Assembly: GCA_032718565.1 (NCBI GenBank)
Contig: JAVGVS010000023.1
Location: forward strand, 523,748 to 587,747
Length of the DNA stretch: 64,000 nucleotides
Source of the DNA: Distichodus sexfasciatus
Taxonomy: Eukaryota > Chordata > Actinopteri > Characiformes > Distichodontidae
Direction: 5' to 3'
A program made the translations under genes and the position numbers. Positions 47,267 to 58,000 of the stretch are shown here, in pieces. Position 1 is the first letter of the stretch. Every line of letters starts with the position of its first letter. Under the pieces are notes generated by a model, which saw only the letters and a program-made list of their open reading frames with translations, made no database searches and was not told the DNA's origin.

Positions 47267-48368
47267 AGTCGGGTGATAACACTTTTTTATGTTCGATACC
47301 AATATTGTAAATTTGGAAATCTGCCGATACCGATACAAAGCCGATACAGTCACAGTCTTTATTTAAACATAAAATAATGCCTTAAAAATGTCTGAAAACA
47401 TGACCGAGATTATTGTTATGCTTAAGGAAATGCTTGATTTAATTACTGTTTTCCTACTAAAAGAATGTAATAATTACACACACACATATATGCTAAATTA
47501 TTTGTTCTCAAAAATTGTTCATTTAGACATATAAATATTTCTTCTTTCTTATTGATGACACTATAACATTATAAAATTGAAAAAAAAATTGATCAATTGA
47601 AAATGAAATACTGAAGTTTTTCATTTTGAACCAATTTGACCTATAAAATGAGCAGCTTTTGCAGACAACTACATTTCCCACAATTCTCTGCGCGGGCCCC
47701 AGAGCCGGGTCACAATGAAGCGCTGGACGCGCGTTCCAGAATAAACGATGGAAAATCTATCGGAAAATCTAAATAAACGGCAGAATTGTGAGTAGAACGC
47801 TGGTTATTGTGGTTATTTATCAGCTAAAATATGGTTTGTGTCTGTAATAAAGGGGAAATTTTGACCAAACTGGAGCATTTTATCAAGTATTGGCACTCAT
47901 GCGGGCGCTCATTAACACAGCGCACCTGTTTACATCGCGAAAAATGACATGTATGCCTTTTTATGCATTTACTTCTGTTTTAGTGCACGGAACATCTCAC
48001 AAATACTTTCCCATACAGAGGGATCATGTCTTGTCTTGATCACGCCACTGAAAACGTTGTGTGTCACTATTAAGCCTCCGTGTGAAATACAAGCGGAGCT
48101 GCTCTAGCGAGTAAAATGAATTAAACGAAGCTTCGATTCTAGAAAAATTGCCTCAACCATTTTTTGTAATAGAATTATTCAAGTTATTGGAACAATCGTT
48201 TCAGCTCTACTTTACCGTAGTGCCACTTCCCATGCATAACGAATTGAGCATGCACACATTTACAGATCGGTTCCGTAGAACGGCCCAATGCCACCGATAC
48301 CCGTTTAGCCGTTTGAGCCGTTATTGGACCGATACCGATCCATATATCGGATCAGTTACATCTCTAAT
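47267..48368 (+). mobile_element. Family-A DNA element, copy 3 (longest)
   Basis: The 5' end is TTAGAAGTCGGGTGATAACA and the 3' end is GGATCAGTTACATCTCTAA, whose inverse TTAGAGATGTAACTGATCC resembles the 5' end, so TIRs are present. The 5' half matches 992-1440 and 9819-10265; the 3' part matches 10540-10640. About 1.1 kb with no recognisable transposase. AT-rich flanks hide any target duplication. Confidence 0.7.
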
Positions 48369-48427
48369 ATATATATATTAGGCAAAATATACATATATTA
48401 TATATATATATATATATATATGTATTA

Positions 48428-49026
48428 GGCACGGCAAAACCAGTCGCTTGTCGCAAATTTTCAAAATTGAATTATTCTGTTTTCATGAAAGGGCATAAAT
48501 CAACCTTCAAAACGATACCTATATCAAATGAATCGGACGACATATGACTGAGATATCAACATTCAAAGGAGTCGGGTTTCTCCTGTCACAACAAGTGAGA
48601 AACGGAGAAATCTGCCTTTGAAGTTGACTATCGACGTAGCACTCACAGACGCTTGGTGCAGTGGCGGCTACGTTTGCATTTACGGTAACCTACGCTGCAT
48701 TCACAGCCACGCGGATAGCCTACCTGCGTTAGGTTAACTGAACTCGGGAGACAAAGATGGATTCTGGAGAAGTATCTTCACGCTAGTCAACGAGTGGATT
48801 TACCGTAAATATTGGAGTAGAGCGGTCAAAACAGAAACGTTTAACCTTCCGCTGGAATTGAATTCCTCACCTCAAGAAAGTCATGTTTTTAGGATGGAAA
48901 GAGTAAGTTTTTCAGCGAAATTTATTCCCAGCAGCACAGTGTAATTTTACCCCACGCAACATAAACAGTCGTTTTTCTCGGAAACCTCTGTTGCGACAAG
49001 CGACTGGTTTTGCCGTGCAGAGTCAC
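48428..49026 (-). mobile_element. Family-B TIR element, copy 3 (inverted)
   Basis: Reverse orientation relative to 35997-36627. It begins CACGGCAAAACCAGTCGCTT without the outermost TGTGACTCTG and ends GCCGTGCAGAGTCACA followed by TA. It retains the central block (CGATACCTATATCAAATGAA, CAGGAGAAACC-type inverse) that copy 1 lost. Confidence 0.85.
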
Positions 49027-49043
49027 ATATACATATATATATA

Positions 49044-49430
49044 TTAGCGGTGGGCATAGATTAATTTTTTTAATCTAGATTAATCTCACTGTAATCTTGG
49101 AATTAATCTAGATTAATCTAGATTAAAATGGCTCATTTGAATTCTGCCGAAGGCATTCAGAATATGTGTGCTACCCAAATAATGACTAAAAGTAAGTCTT
49201 TGAGAACGGGTTTCTCAAGCCAGGTGGCACATTAGACCATGGGCTCATCTCCTGTTTCCAAAATGCATCATAAACTGCTTGAGAAAGCTGTTCTTCTATG
49301 ATAATTGGTGATGAAAATAAATTATGTTCAATAAGATGTACTTGTGTTTACTAACTGTTTATTCAGTTAAACATTTCACAGTAGGCATATATATTCTGTA
49401 GGCTTTTAATTCTGCTGTGGGTGGGATACT
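49044..49430 (+). mobile_element. hAT-like repeat fragment (TTAATCTAGATTAAT type)
   Basis: Begins GCGGTGGGCATAGATTAATT, then repeated AATCTAGATTAATCT, and ATGGCTCATTTGAATTCTGC. This order is that of a widespread fish repeat starting GGGATGGGC(A/G)TAGATTAAT. The 3' limit is approximate and the matching right end was not found. Confidence 0.65.
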
Positions 49431-49439
49431 TTCATGTTG

Positions 49440-49708
49440 TGTGAGGGGTGTGTTCTTCCTTTTGTTGCTCCATCGTTGTGATAATTTATGGCCAGTAATG
49501 TTCGTGGTCACCCTCCGGGGAATTGGTACTGTCAGGATAAGGTTGGGGAGAAGTTAGGGGTTCAGAGGCATGTCGGGAATAACACTCTGCTGTTGCGTGG
49601 TGGCTGTTGGCTTGCTGAAAAACAGTCTTGTTCAAGACTACTCGTGCTAAATAAAAGAGGCTCTCTTCAAGTCACTGTGGTGTCTTCTTTTCTACTGGCT
49701 CGCCACAG
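49440..49708 (+). mobile_element. Possible solo LTR or LTR fragment
   Basis: About 270 bp from TGTGTTCTTCCTTTTGTTGC to ACTGGCTCGCCACA. An AATAAA signal (in GCTAAATAAAAGAGG) lies about 55 bp before the end, the R-U5 layout of an LTR. An inverted 80-bp piece lies at 47131-47213. No polyprotein is nearby and no target duplication is visible, so LTR status is inferred. Confidence 0.45.
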
Positions 49709-49712
49709 TATA

Positions 49713-50214
49713 TACAGTACTGTGCAAAAGTTTTAGGCGGGTGTGAAAAATGCTGTAAACAAAGAATGCTTTCAGAAAAATAGATAATGATTGTTTATAT
49801 TTATCAATTTACAAAATGCAAAGTGAGCAAACAAAAGAAAAATCTAAATCAAATCAGTATTTGGTGTTACTACCTTTTGCCTTCAAACCAGCATCAATTC
49901 TTATAGGTACACTTGCACAAAGTCAGGGATTGTGTAGGATTATAGTCATTATATTATTTTGTAGGATTATAGGATTATAGATCTGTGGTTAGTTCTCCAC
50001 GATGTTTGGAACAACCTACCAGCCGAGTTCCTTCAAAAACTGTGTGCAAGTGTACCTAGAAGAATTGATGGTGTTTTAGGCTACAAAAGGCTGGTCACAC
50101 CAAATATTGATTTGATTTAGATTTTCTTTTGATCATTCACTGCATTTTGTTGATTGATGAAAATAAATGAGTAACACTTCCATTTTTGAAAGCATTCTTT
50201 GTTTACAGCATTTT
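49713..50214. mobile_element. Palindromic Tc1/mariner remnant
   Basis: The left half begins TACAGTACTGTGCAAAAGTT and continues with AAATCTAAATCAAATCAGTA and AGGTACACTTGCAC. The right half (about 49990-50214) is the inverse of the same end (GTGCAAGTGTACCTAGAAGA, TTGATTTGATTTAGATTTTC, TTTGTTTACAGCATTTT). Two copies of one end of a Tc1/mariner family element therefore meet head to head, with the transposase interior lost. The right-hand copy lacks its outermost about 25 bp, where the AT repeat begins. Confidence 0.85.
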
Positions 50215-50227
50215 ATATATATATATA

Positions 50228-50269
<42 letters not shown>

Positions 50270-50272
50270 CAT

Positions 50273-50303
<31 letters not shown>

Positions 50304-50375
50304 GTATATATACACATATATATATATATATGTACACACACACACACACACATACGTACGTACATACATACATAC
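50215..50375. repeat. (TA)n/(TG)n/(CA)n/(CATA)n compound repeat
   Basis: AT-rich alternating sequence containing self-complementary blocks, so it is hairpin-prone. The Tyr/Ile frames in all phases are artefacts. Confidence 0.95.
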
Positions 50376-51674
50376 ATATACTATAGTGAACTGAACTGAA
50401 TTTGAGCCGAATATTAATGGTTCAGTGACACTGAGTTACTAATACGGTGTTATTTGATTATTTCCTGTTTGTCATCTCAGTCACTCTTCTCACTTTGGAG
50501 CTTTAATGTTTCATTTTAGAAACAAAGTGACTTTTGAGGAAAGTGAGATCACACCAAAAATTCCCCCAAATTAAGCATTCCCTAGGCTAATAGAGGTTTA
50601 CACTATATTTCAAAAAGTACAGTGTAGAGTGTACAGCGCTTTTTTCCAAGTGTTTAGTCTGCCACCCTGTCTAGAATTTTCTCCCTAGCAGGGTCGAGTT
50701 GTATTGGGGGTTTTCACTTTGTTAACACCGGCGTCAGTGACTCCACCCCACTGCAGAAAACACAGCTTCCAGGAAAACACACGATCTCCGAATTGACCTG
50801 TGACTCAGCGTGGCCCGAGGAAACAAAGAATTCGGATGAATTAAGGGATTAAAAAAGAAACAGAGGGCAAAGGATGGCAACCAACAGATAAAATGAGTAG
50901 AAGAAAAGAAGGATAAAAAACATGTGGTTGAAGAAACAAATGAGTGAATGAATGATGGAATTAAAAATAGAGAGTGAAAACAATGAAGAAAAGAAGGAAA
51001 CAATATATACATGTGTTTCTTTAATAATATTTGAGTAGAAGTGTCCAGCAAGGACCTTTATGACTGTGTCTATGTGTGTGTGTGTGCAGAAAGTTTTTGC
51101 ATGATTGCCCCTAAAAACCTGAGATTTTTTAAAGTGGTTTCAAGGATCTTATTGAAAACCTGAGATTTGTCAAGTGTTTGCAGCTTTGTGAGGACGCCTC
51201 TTGCTTCATAAGGAAAATAAAATATTTTTATAGACAAGTTAAGGCTTTTATTTGTAAATCAAAAAGAGTAAAAAGAATTGCTTTTGGGAACTGGGATTAA
51301 GGTTAGAGTTTCTTGAAGCTGTAGAATAACTTTTTTGCTATTTTGGCAGTCAGTCAAACCTTATAAAAATACAGGAAGACATGAGGGTGTCCGGAAATAA
51401 CTTATTAAATAGCTCATTATTAAGTAACTGACTTTCCATTCTTTTTTTTTAATTGTCTTTACATGTGAGTCACATCCTATTACTTCATCGTTTCCATAAA
51501 TGACACAACCTTTCTCCTCCTTTTGAAATACTGACACCCATTTACTGCTGTTTATATAATAAGTGTGGACAACTGTGTGTGTGTGTGTGTGTTCTTTGTG
51601 CAATCAATTCACATAAACAGGATTTTTGGAAATGCACAACAAAAATGAGATAACAGTAGTTATGTAGTTATTAG
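50376..51674. other. Intergenic DNA, no gene recognised
   Basis: A purine-rich stretch at 50840-51000 yields a Phe/Ser-rich minus-strand frame. TTTGTGAGGACGCC near 51187 may be a fragment of the repeat at 18881. A (GT)n lies at 51572-51591. Confidence 0.45.
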
Positions 51675-51867
51675 TAGTGATGTGTTGGTCCCGAACGGAA
51701 ATGGAGCCAGAGCCGCCCTCCAATCCCCCCACCCCCGTCTCTATATGGACGAATGGATGGCTGGATGGATGGATAGATAGAGAGCGAGAGAGAGATGCCA
51801 CTTGGGAGCCAAAAGAGCCAGCTCTTTTTAGTGAGCCGGGCCATAAGAGCCGGAATTCCCATCACTA
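51675..51867. mobile_element. Short hAT-like MITE with GGAT/GA insert
   Basis: The left end is TAGTGATGTGTTGGTCCCGA and the right end is GGAATTCCCATCACTA. The interior has GAGCCAAAAGAGCCAGCTCT and GTGAGCCGGGCCATAAGAGC, typical of a fish repeat of the AGTGATGGGAATTCCGGCTC type. The middle holds a GGATGGATA/GAGAGA microsatellite at about 51750-51795. Confidence 0.65.
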
Positions 51868-52309
51868 TTTGTTACAGAATTCCATCTCTGCACCTTGAAA
51901 TGAGTTAAAAACAACTTTTTCTTGTTCATACACATTTAAAAATGCTGACCGAGTCTAGGTTTCGTCATTCTTTTCAGGGAATTCTGGGGGTGCTGTCCCG
52001 AAGTGATGTTATACGGGAAAATCCATGCCATAATAAAGCCTTTATCCCTTTGGATCATGGGACAAACACTTAGACAACCATCTAAAATGTGAAAGTCTGA
52101 AGTGAAAGTTCTGCTTCTGGTGAATTCAGTGGGGAAAAGGCGGGGACATTTTCTGGGAAGTGCTAGAGCAGCATGAGAAATTTTAACTTCTTTCATTTTC
52201 TAAAAGTCTTGGAATGTTATTCAAGAGCTCAGAGGTTCTCGAGTTTATTTTTGAAATAATTGTTTGGGGGTTTCCAGGAACATATTTACTTGTATCTTTA
52301 TAGTTTGTG
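51868..52309. other. Intergenic DNA, nothing recognised
   Basis: Minus-strand frame 51936-52196 has no family resemblance. Confidence 0.4.
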
Positions 52310-52405
52310 TAAGTGAGTGATACCTTTACTGGTCCAGGACTCGAACCAGCAACCCCAGCAATCACGGGGCAAACTCCCTAATCGTTACACTACCAGCTGC
52401 TCCTA
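52310..52405 (-). mobile_element. SINE head (family S1), antisense
   Basis: On the minus strand it reads GCAGCTGGTAGTGTAACGAT (A-box region), GTTTGCCCCGTGATTG and GGTTCGAGTCCTGG (a good box B), then the SINE tail AGTGATT-like inverse at 52310. The S1 body is deleted. The cloverleaf is not intact enough for a tRNA gene. Confidence 0.65.
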
Positions 52406-52827
52406 TGAGACACAGTGAAACACTGAATAAAACCTCAATTAAGAAACAATTAAGAATAATTAATAATTAAAAAACTAACAGATCAGTCCCTCCAGCTTCT
52501 CTTCTCCTTTTAACATTTTCAGCTGCTTTTCTTCTCTTTTCTTATCAAAACATAATAGAGACCTATATAAATAGATAAACTCTGGAATGAAGCCGCAAGG
52601 GACTAGAAATGGCCCTTTTTGTTGCAGATAAAATGCATGGTTCTGCAGCAGCTTTTCTAAAAAAATTGTGATGAAAGTTGCAGTGTTTTTAGGCGTCTTG
52701 TTGCAATAAAGTTGCTGGAGCAAGTCAAAGTTGTGGAAAAATGTGTGATTTTGTCCCCCTTTATAATGATTCTTTAACAATTAATTAAAATGAAGGGAAC
52801 AAAACCACTATTATTTTATTAACCATT
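52406..52827. other. AT-rich intergenic DNA
   Basis: No gene recognised. The Lys/Phe-rich minus-strand frame 52475-52780 reflects AT-rich composition. Confidence 0.4.
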
Positions 52828-52838
52828 AATCATTTTTG

Positions 52839-53227
52839 GGGCGGCACAGTGGCGCAGTGGTTAGCGCTGCTGCCTCACAGCGAGAAGGTCCTGGGTTCGA
52901 ACCCCGGGGACGGCCGTAGGGCCCTTCTGTGTGGAGTTTGCATGCTCTCTCCGTGTTTGTGTGGGTCTCCTCCGGGTGCTCCAGTTTCCTCCCACAGTCC
53001 AAAGGCATGTGTTGTAGGTTAATTGGCGACTCTAAATTGGCCCTTAAGTTGTGAATGTGTGTGTGACTGTGTGTGTGTGTGTGTGCCCTGCGGTGTGTTG
53101 GCATCTGCCCAGGGCTGGTCCCCGCCTTGTGCCTGAAAGTTGCCAGGATAGGCTCCGGTCCCCCCGCGACCCCAGTCGGGATTACAGCGGTTCGGAAAAT
53201 GGATGGATGGATGGATGAATGAATGAT
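52839..53227 (+). mobile_element. Intact tRNA-derived SINE (family S3)
   Basis: The head GGCACAGTGGCGCAGTGGTT contains an A-box-like stretch, and GGGTTCGAACCCC is a strong box B. The body has TCTGTGTGGAGTTTGCATGC, CCAGTTTCCTCCCACAGTCC and TTAATTGGCGACTCTAAATT. The 3' end has CAGGATAGGCTCCGGTCCCC and a GGATGGATGGATGAATGAAT tail. Flanks AATCATTTTTG (52828-52838) and AATTATTTTTG (53228-53238) form an 11-bp target duplication with one mismatch, so this is a complete, fairly recent insertion. Confidence 0.9.
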
Positions 53228-53238
53228 AATTATTTTTG

Positions 53239-54435
53239 AAGGTAAATGCGAGGCATTTTTATCACACATGACAACAACTGGTCAAAAATAGGGGGAACAT
53301 TTGTGATAATTGGTCAAAATTGCACGGTAGTAATGAAATAGCAGTTAATAATTAAATTTGTGTTATTATAATATTTGGGATCGCAACATTGGGAAATCCT
53401 GGAGGGTTGTGACTTTGTTTAAAAGTTCTGGTACTTCCAAAAAAGACAAACTGAATCCTCAACTGAGCCAAAGTTTTCAATATGGCTCAGGGGAATAAAA
53501 CATGCAAATGTCCACTCAACTTCAGATGCACTCACTAAGATGAGTTTCAGTTGATATCCAAATCTTGTTTCCTCAAAAGCATTCAAATTAGCATCACATT
53601 AAAATAAACGTATCATATCATAAACCTATCGTAAACGTTCATTACTTGTTTGCTAAGGTGAAAAGGTAGCTGTCTTGGAAGACCATGTGATGATATTTCT
53701 CTGTGAAATCTGCATTTAAGGCTTTCCAGAAATTGAGAGTGGAACTTTACCTTTACCTTAAACCTTGAACTTTGAAAAAAATGAAAAGTTCTGGTCATTT
53801 ATGATGTCTACAACAAGCACATTTGCCAAGATAAGTCCTTGCTCAGTTGAAGAGTTCTTGCTGCTTTTCTCTTGGTGTAATGTCTCTCTGATAAAAGCTG
53901 TGTCACTGGGACATTATTTACCCCTGTAGTTACCACTGGTCTTTGTTAATCTGGCACTTGTTTAGGAACTCGGTTGATATGGTGGAAATACCCGTCCTTG
54001 GCCTGTCCTCCACGTCCAGCTGTCTCAACACATTACTCTCTCTCTCTTTCTCTCTCTCGCTCTCTTTCTCTCTCTCGCTCTCTCACTCGCTCTTTCTCTC
54101 TCTCCAACGCGCAGCCCTTTTGGACTCCAACTCAGTGTTTAGAAACACAAAGTGGCACTTGCACTGTTGTGGCCTTAACCAAAACTGAGGGCTGCATGTA
54201 GATCGATTGTGTTTGACTTTCTAACTGTTCTATCAGGGTTATTATCTAGTTTCTGTATCTGCGTGGAACTAAAATGTCAAAATATGGGGGTGTGAGGTTT
54301 GACGGTATATGTGAAATTAGGCATTGTGGAGGCCAGCTAATGTGGTTCTAGTAGACAAATTGATTTTATGAAACTATACTTTAAAATGATTTAATGTGCT
54401 AAATTAACTAAAGATTTGTGTACTTCTTGAGGACA
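53239..54435. other. Intergenic DNA with (CT)n
   Basis: No gene recognised. A CT/CTTT-rich tract lies at 54037-54105. Confidence 0.45.
54037..54105. repeat. (CT)n-rich microsatellite
   Basis: CTCTCTCTTT and CTCTCGCT units. Confidence 0.85.
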
Positions 54436-54755
54436 GATTTGGCATTGGGATTAGCTTCACGGTTTAAGTTGGTCCTGGGTTTGATGCCTGGATCGGCTGT
54501 GGGGTCTCTCTGTGTACAAGTGGGTGTTCTGGTTTGCTCCCACAGTCTAAAAGCTTGCAGCTTAGGTTGACTGGTTACTCTAAATTGCTCCCATAGGTGT
54601 GAATGTGAGTGTGTTTGTGTGAGAGTGTGTGCCCTGCAGTGTGTTGGCGCCCGCCCAGGGTTGGTCCCTGCCTTGTACCCGTAACTCCCAGGTTGGGTCA
54701 GATCCCCGCGACCCCAGCTGAGATTAAGCAGTACAGATAATGAATGAATGAATGT
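54436..54755 (+). mobile_element. tRNA-derived SINE (family S3), diverged
   Basis: Body matches 52839: TGGTCCTGGGTTTGATGCCT (decayed box B), CTGGTTTGCTCCCACAGTCT, GGTTACTCTAAATTGCTCCC, GTGCCCTGCAGTGTGTTGGC, TCCCCGCGACCCCAGCTGAG and a GAATGAATGAATG tail. Confidence 0.85.
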
Positions 54756-57190
54756 CATTACATTTCTTTCACATGCACAATGTGTGTGTGGGTGTGTGTT
54801 TGTGTGCAACATGTCACATACCTCTTTGCTGTGGATACAAAATGCTTTAATTTAGTGTGTTTAAATGTTTCTTTTGCCAGGACTCTTGAAATGATGTTAT
54901 CAAAGTTATCAAAGATACAATTTAATCTAATAATAGGCCTCAAGCAACCTGTAGATCTTTGCTCGAACTAGAAAAGAAAATTAATAAGTAAATGTGAGAG
55001 TAACTCCTGCCTAAGGCAAATTAGAGTACCCAAAGAGTTTTGTGAAAGCAGAAGGAGCTGCAGAGACTCAGATAGGACTGACATTGCTAAAGTAGTTATT
55101 ATTTCTGGTGACATCAAGTGATGTTCTTAACGTGAGAGAGAGAGAGAGAGAGAGAGAGAGACGCTATGGAACTGCACTGCCTTATTAGCTTTACACTAAC
55201 AGTTATTGAAATCATTTATTCATTGTCTCAAAGTTCATTTAGAGGTCTGGGTTACAGTAGTTTCTCACTGAAACTGAAACTTCCTTAACTTCAAAAGTCA
55301 ATTGTGTGACTCATTTATAAAGTACCAAGTACCATAGTTGCAGTATCACCACAATGATAGACGTTTCCACAAAACCATCAGTATTGACTGACATATTATT
55401 TACCCAAAGCTTTCTTTAAAACATATCAGGAAATATAGAAAAAGAATTTTATCGAATTTTTCTGAATGGTGTTGTTTTTTGGTTATTTGAGAAGCAATTT
55501 CAGCTCATAAAAAGTTATTTAGACATACATATTGGGTGAAAAATATAAACCTCATATCACAGTCCCCCCAGTCATTCTTCGGTAATGAAATGCAGGCTCG
55601 GCAGGGGTCTGGCTGTGGAATCGACTTGGCCGTTCAAGCACATTCCAGTATTTGAAAGACAAAATAGTTGTTGTTGTTTAGGTCATGGCCTTCCTGCAAC
55701 ACATGGCACCATTCTGAGTTCTGGTGCATTTGATTTCATCAGAGAGACGGAAGTCCAGACATTTCTCCACTTTTTACGCACTTAAGAACCATTCTCGCCA
55801 TTGTTGTTGCAAACAACACAAGTTTCATACACGTCACAGCAGATGAAATGGACTATACTTTGTTGTCTGTTTCCATAGAAATTTGTCTTGAATCCCTGCC
55901 TCAATAATCGGCACCAAACTCAAACCACAAAGAACTAAAACCCTCATATATACACTGGGTTTTATAAAAAATTACAAAGAATTAAAAATGCCATTAATTC
56001 TATTCATATTCAAGTGTATAATGAATTGCACAACCAGATCCTAACTTACAGTTCTTTGATTCAGACCAACTCTAATTGTTATTCCTTCACTTTAGCACCC
56101 TGAAGTGTTTGGCATCCAATGGAGACAGCTGATACTCCGCATGCAACACAAAGGAGGGATTCAGTGTGGTTTTGTTAGTTGAAGCAAGTTTATAAAAGGT
56201 ACAAAATAGTGTGCCAGAGGACCCCCAGGCAGGCCTGGATCAAGGAGTGTGTAGCAATATTCTTTGGTTCAAGAACAATTAATTTTATCCTACTTTATTT
56301 TAGCGTTGTTTCTCCTTTCCAGTGCTTTAGTACATGATCATGTTTATTTGATCTGAAACAGACAATTACTAGTCATTTGTATCACAAGCTAAATTTGGTG
56401 AGTTCTTTTCTTTATGGTACTTGTAAGTTGTCCTTAACGACAGGCAACAATTGCATTCATTTGTTTAGAGTCCACTTCTCTTTTTTCATCTTCCAGCAAG
56501 GCACCATTTCTTACAATCTCCAAGTAATTTCCCATTGTTTATGGCTTTATCAATCATGATTGGAGTGACTTTGTACCCAGAAGCATTTATGATTGTAATT
56601 ATTTTGAAAGTTACCACATTAAAAACAGTAAAAATATACTACATTTTCTACATTATCACAGAAGTATTTAATTATAACAAATGTTTCACTTGTCTAAGCG
56701 CTCTGCTTGGGATAGCTTGAATAGCCACCTAGTGATACACAACTCCAGATTTGGTTGCTATTTAGAGTCACTTGATAACCATGCATCACAAACCTACATG
56801 TCTGTGATGCTGCTAGCTAATGCTAATTTTTGCTAGCACTTGATACCAATGTGTTAGCATATTGGTCGTTAAATGCCCTAGCAGAAATTAGCTGCCCAAG
56901 TGCCCTAGCGACACAAACCTTAATTACATTGTTAACCATTCGCTGTTAAATCTCAAGCGTCTTGCTGTTCTTGTAAAGTGACGAAATAAACTTAACTGTT
57001 CACATGTTTTTTTCTTCACTGCCAAGTACAACAGGAACAGGATGTATTTTCATGCAGCGAGTTAACAATACCGAAGAAAAAGAAACAACACATCCATTTT
57101 GCTTTTCGTCCCCTAAAATGTCTGTAATTTTTTTACTGTTATACACCTTATGTGAACATGCACTGGACAAATTGACTTTAAAATACTAAT
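54756..57190. other. Intergenic DNA, no gene recognised
   Basis: A (GA)n lies at 55134-55161. 56800-56920 has GCTAGCTAATGCTAATTTTT-type sequence resembling the decayed tandem DNA at 32190. Short frames show no domain. AT-rich and mostly unique. Confidence 0.45.
55134..55161. repeat. (GA)n microsatellite
   Basis: Uninterrupted GA run. Confidence 0.9.
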
Positions 57191-57194
57191 GAAC

Positions 57195-57542
57195 ACTATC
57201 AGTCAGCACTTTGACTTCAAACTGTCATTGCTGGCTAATCAGTTCTGGACCAGTTGGAAAAAGGAATATCTCATGGCCCTACAACAGAGGAAAAAGTGGA
57301 GTAAGAGCAGACAGGATGCTAATATAAATGACATGGTGCTGCCCTAAGATGATCTGGCATCCCGAAATCAGTGGAAGCTTGCCAAGGTAGTGGAAGTCTT
57401 CCCAGAAACTGATGGCCGGGTCAGAAAGGTAAATCTTCTGGTTAGTGGCTCAACACTAGACAGTAAAGGTGCACGTAAAAGTAAGCTAGTGTATCTAGAA
57501 AGACCTATACATAAAACAGTGTCACTTTTTGAAAGTGATTAA
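57195..57542 (+). pseudogene. BEL/Pao retrotransposon pol remnant (integrase C-terminus)
   Basis: One frame reads LLANQFWTSWKKEYLMALQQ near its start, then WKLAKVVEVFPETDGRVRKV and KLVYLERPIHKTVSLFESD before the natural TAA at 57540-57542. The order FW-x2-W-x-EYL, then a WKLAxVVEVxPxxDGxVR block and the terminal RPIxKxVxL motif is that of the C-terminal integrase region of BEL/Pao elements. A TAA at 57345-57347 interrupts the frame. Everything upstream (reverse transcriptase, protease, gag) is absent, so only the last about 115 codons survive. The element is dead. Confidence 0.8.
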
Positions 57543-57677
57543 GTGATTTAGGAGAATTTGTATATTATTGAAGTAAAACTTCAGTAAACTTAACATATAT
57601 CATTTAATAAATATTTCAAAGGTTTGTATACTACATACATATATGATGTATAGTCTAATATAAATGTTTACTGAAGT

Positions 57678-58000
57678 TGTGGATATTTGTGGCGCATTTT
57701 TGTCACATATGCTATATACGTAACTTCCTATTAAAAAGTCTGTGAACGGAACAAGCGAGTGATGTCCACACAAGTTTGACGCCTCTGCTAAAGAGTTAAG
57801 CCGTCTCACTAAGGAGCTACAAGCTGTAAAACTCTCTCTTAGTCTACAAGCAGGCAAAAGTGGTAGGTAGATTATGTTTTTGTGTAATGATTTTATTGAT
57901 GTTTGTTTAGTTCTACCGTGATTGTGTTGTGTGTTGGTGCTTTGCAATAAAACATCAGTGATGAAAGAACCTGGGCCTTCGAACCTGACTAAGGGCAGCA
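57678..58000 (+). mobile_element. Probable 3' LTR of the BEL/Pao element
   Basis: About 135 bp after the pol stop begins TGTGGATATTTGTGGCGCA. A polyadenylation signal AATAAA is at 57946-57951, followed by CATCAGTGATGAAAGAACC and a TG...CA-type end near GGGCAGCA (58000). The position right after pol fits a 3' LTR. The 5' LTR is not in the window, so the ends cannot be verified by comparison. Confidence 0.5.

Noticed and set aside
50133..50399. Four overlapping Tyr/Ile-rich frames
   Set aside because: Translations of TATATA/CACACA repeats in every phase.
52310..52405. Possible tRNA gene on the minus strand
   Set aside because: Good A and B boxes, but the sequence is the head of SINE family S1, continues into SINE tail, and does not close a full acceptor stem.
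52826..53269. 147-codon minus-strand frame
   Set aside because: Lies within the S3 SINE. The same peptide pieces appear wherever S3 occurs antisense.
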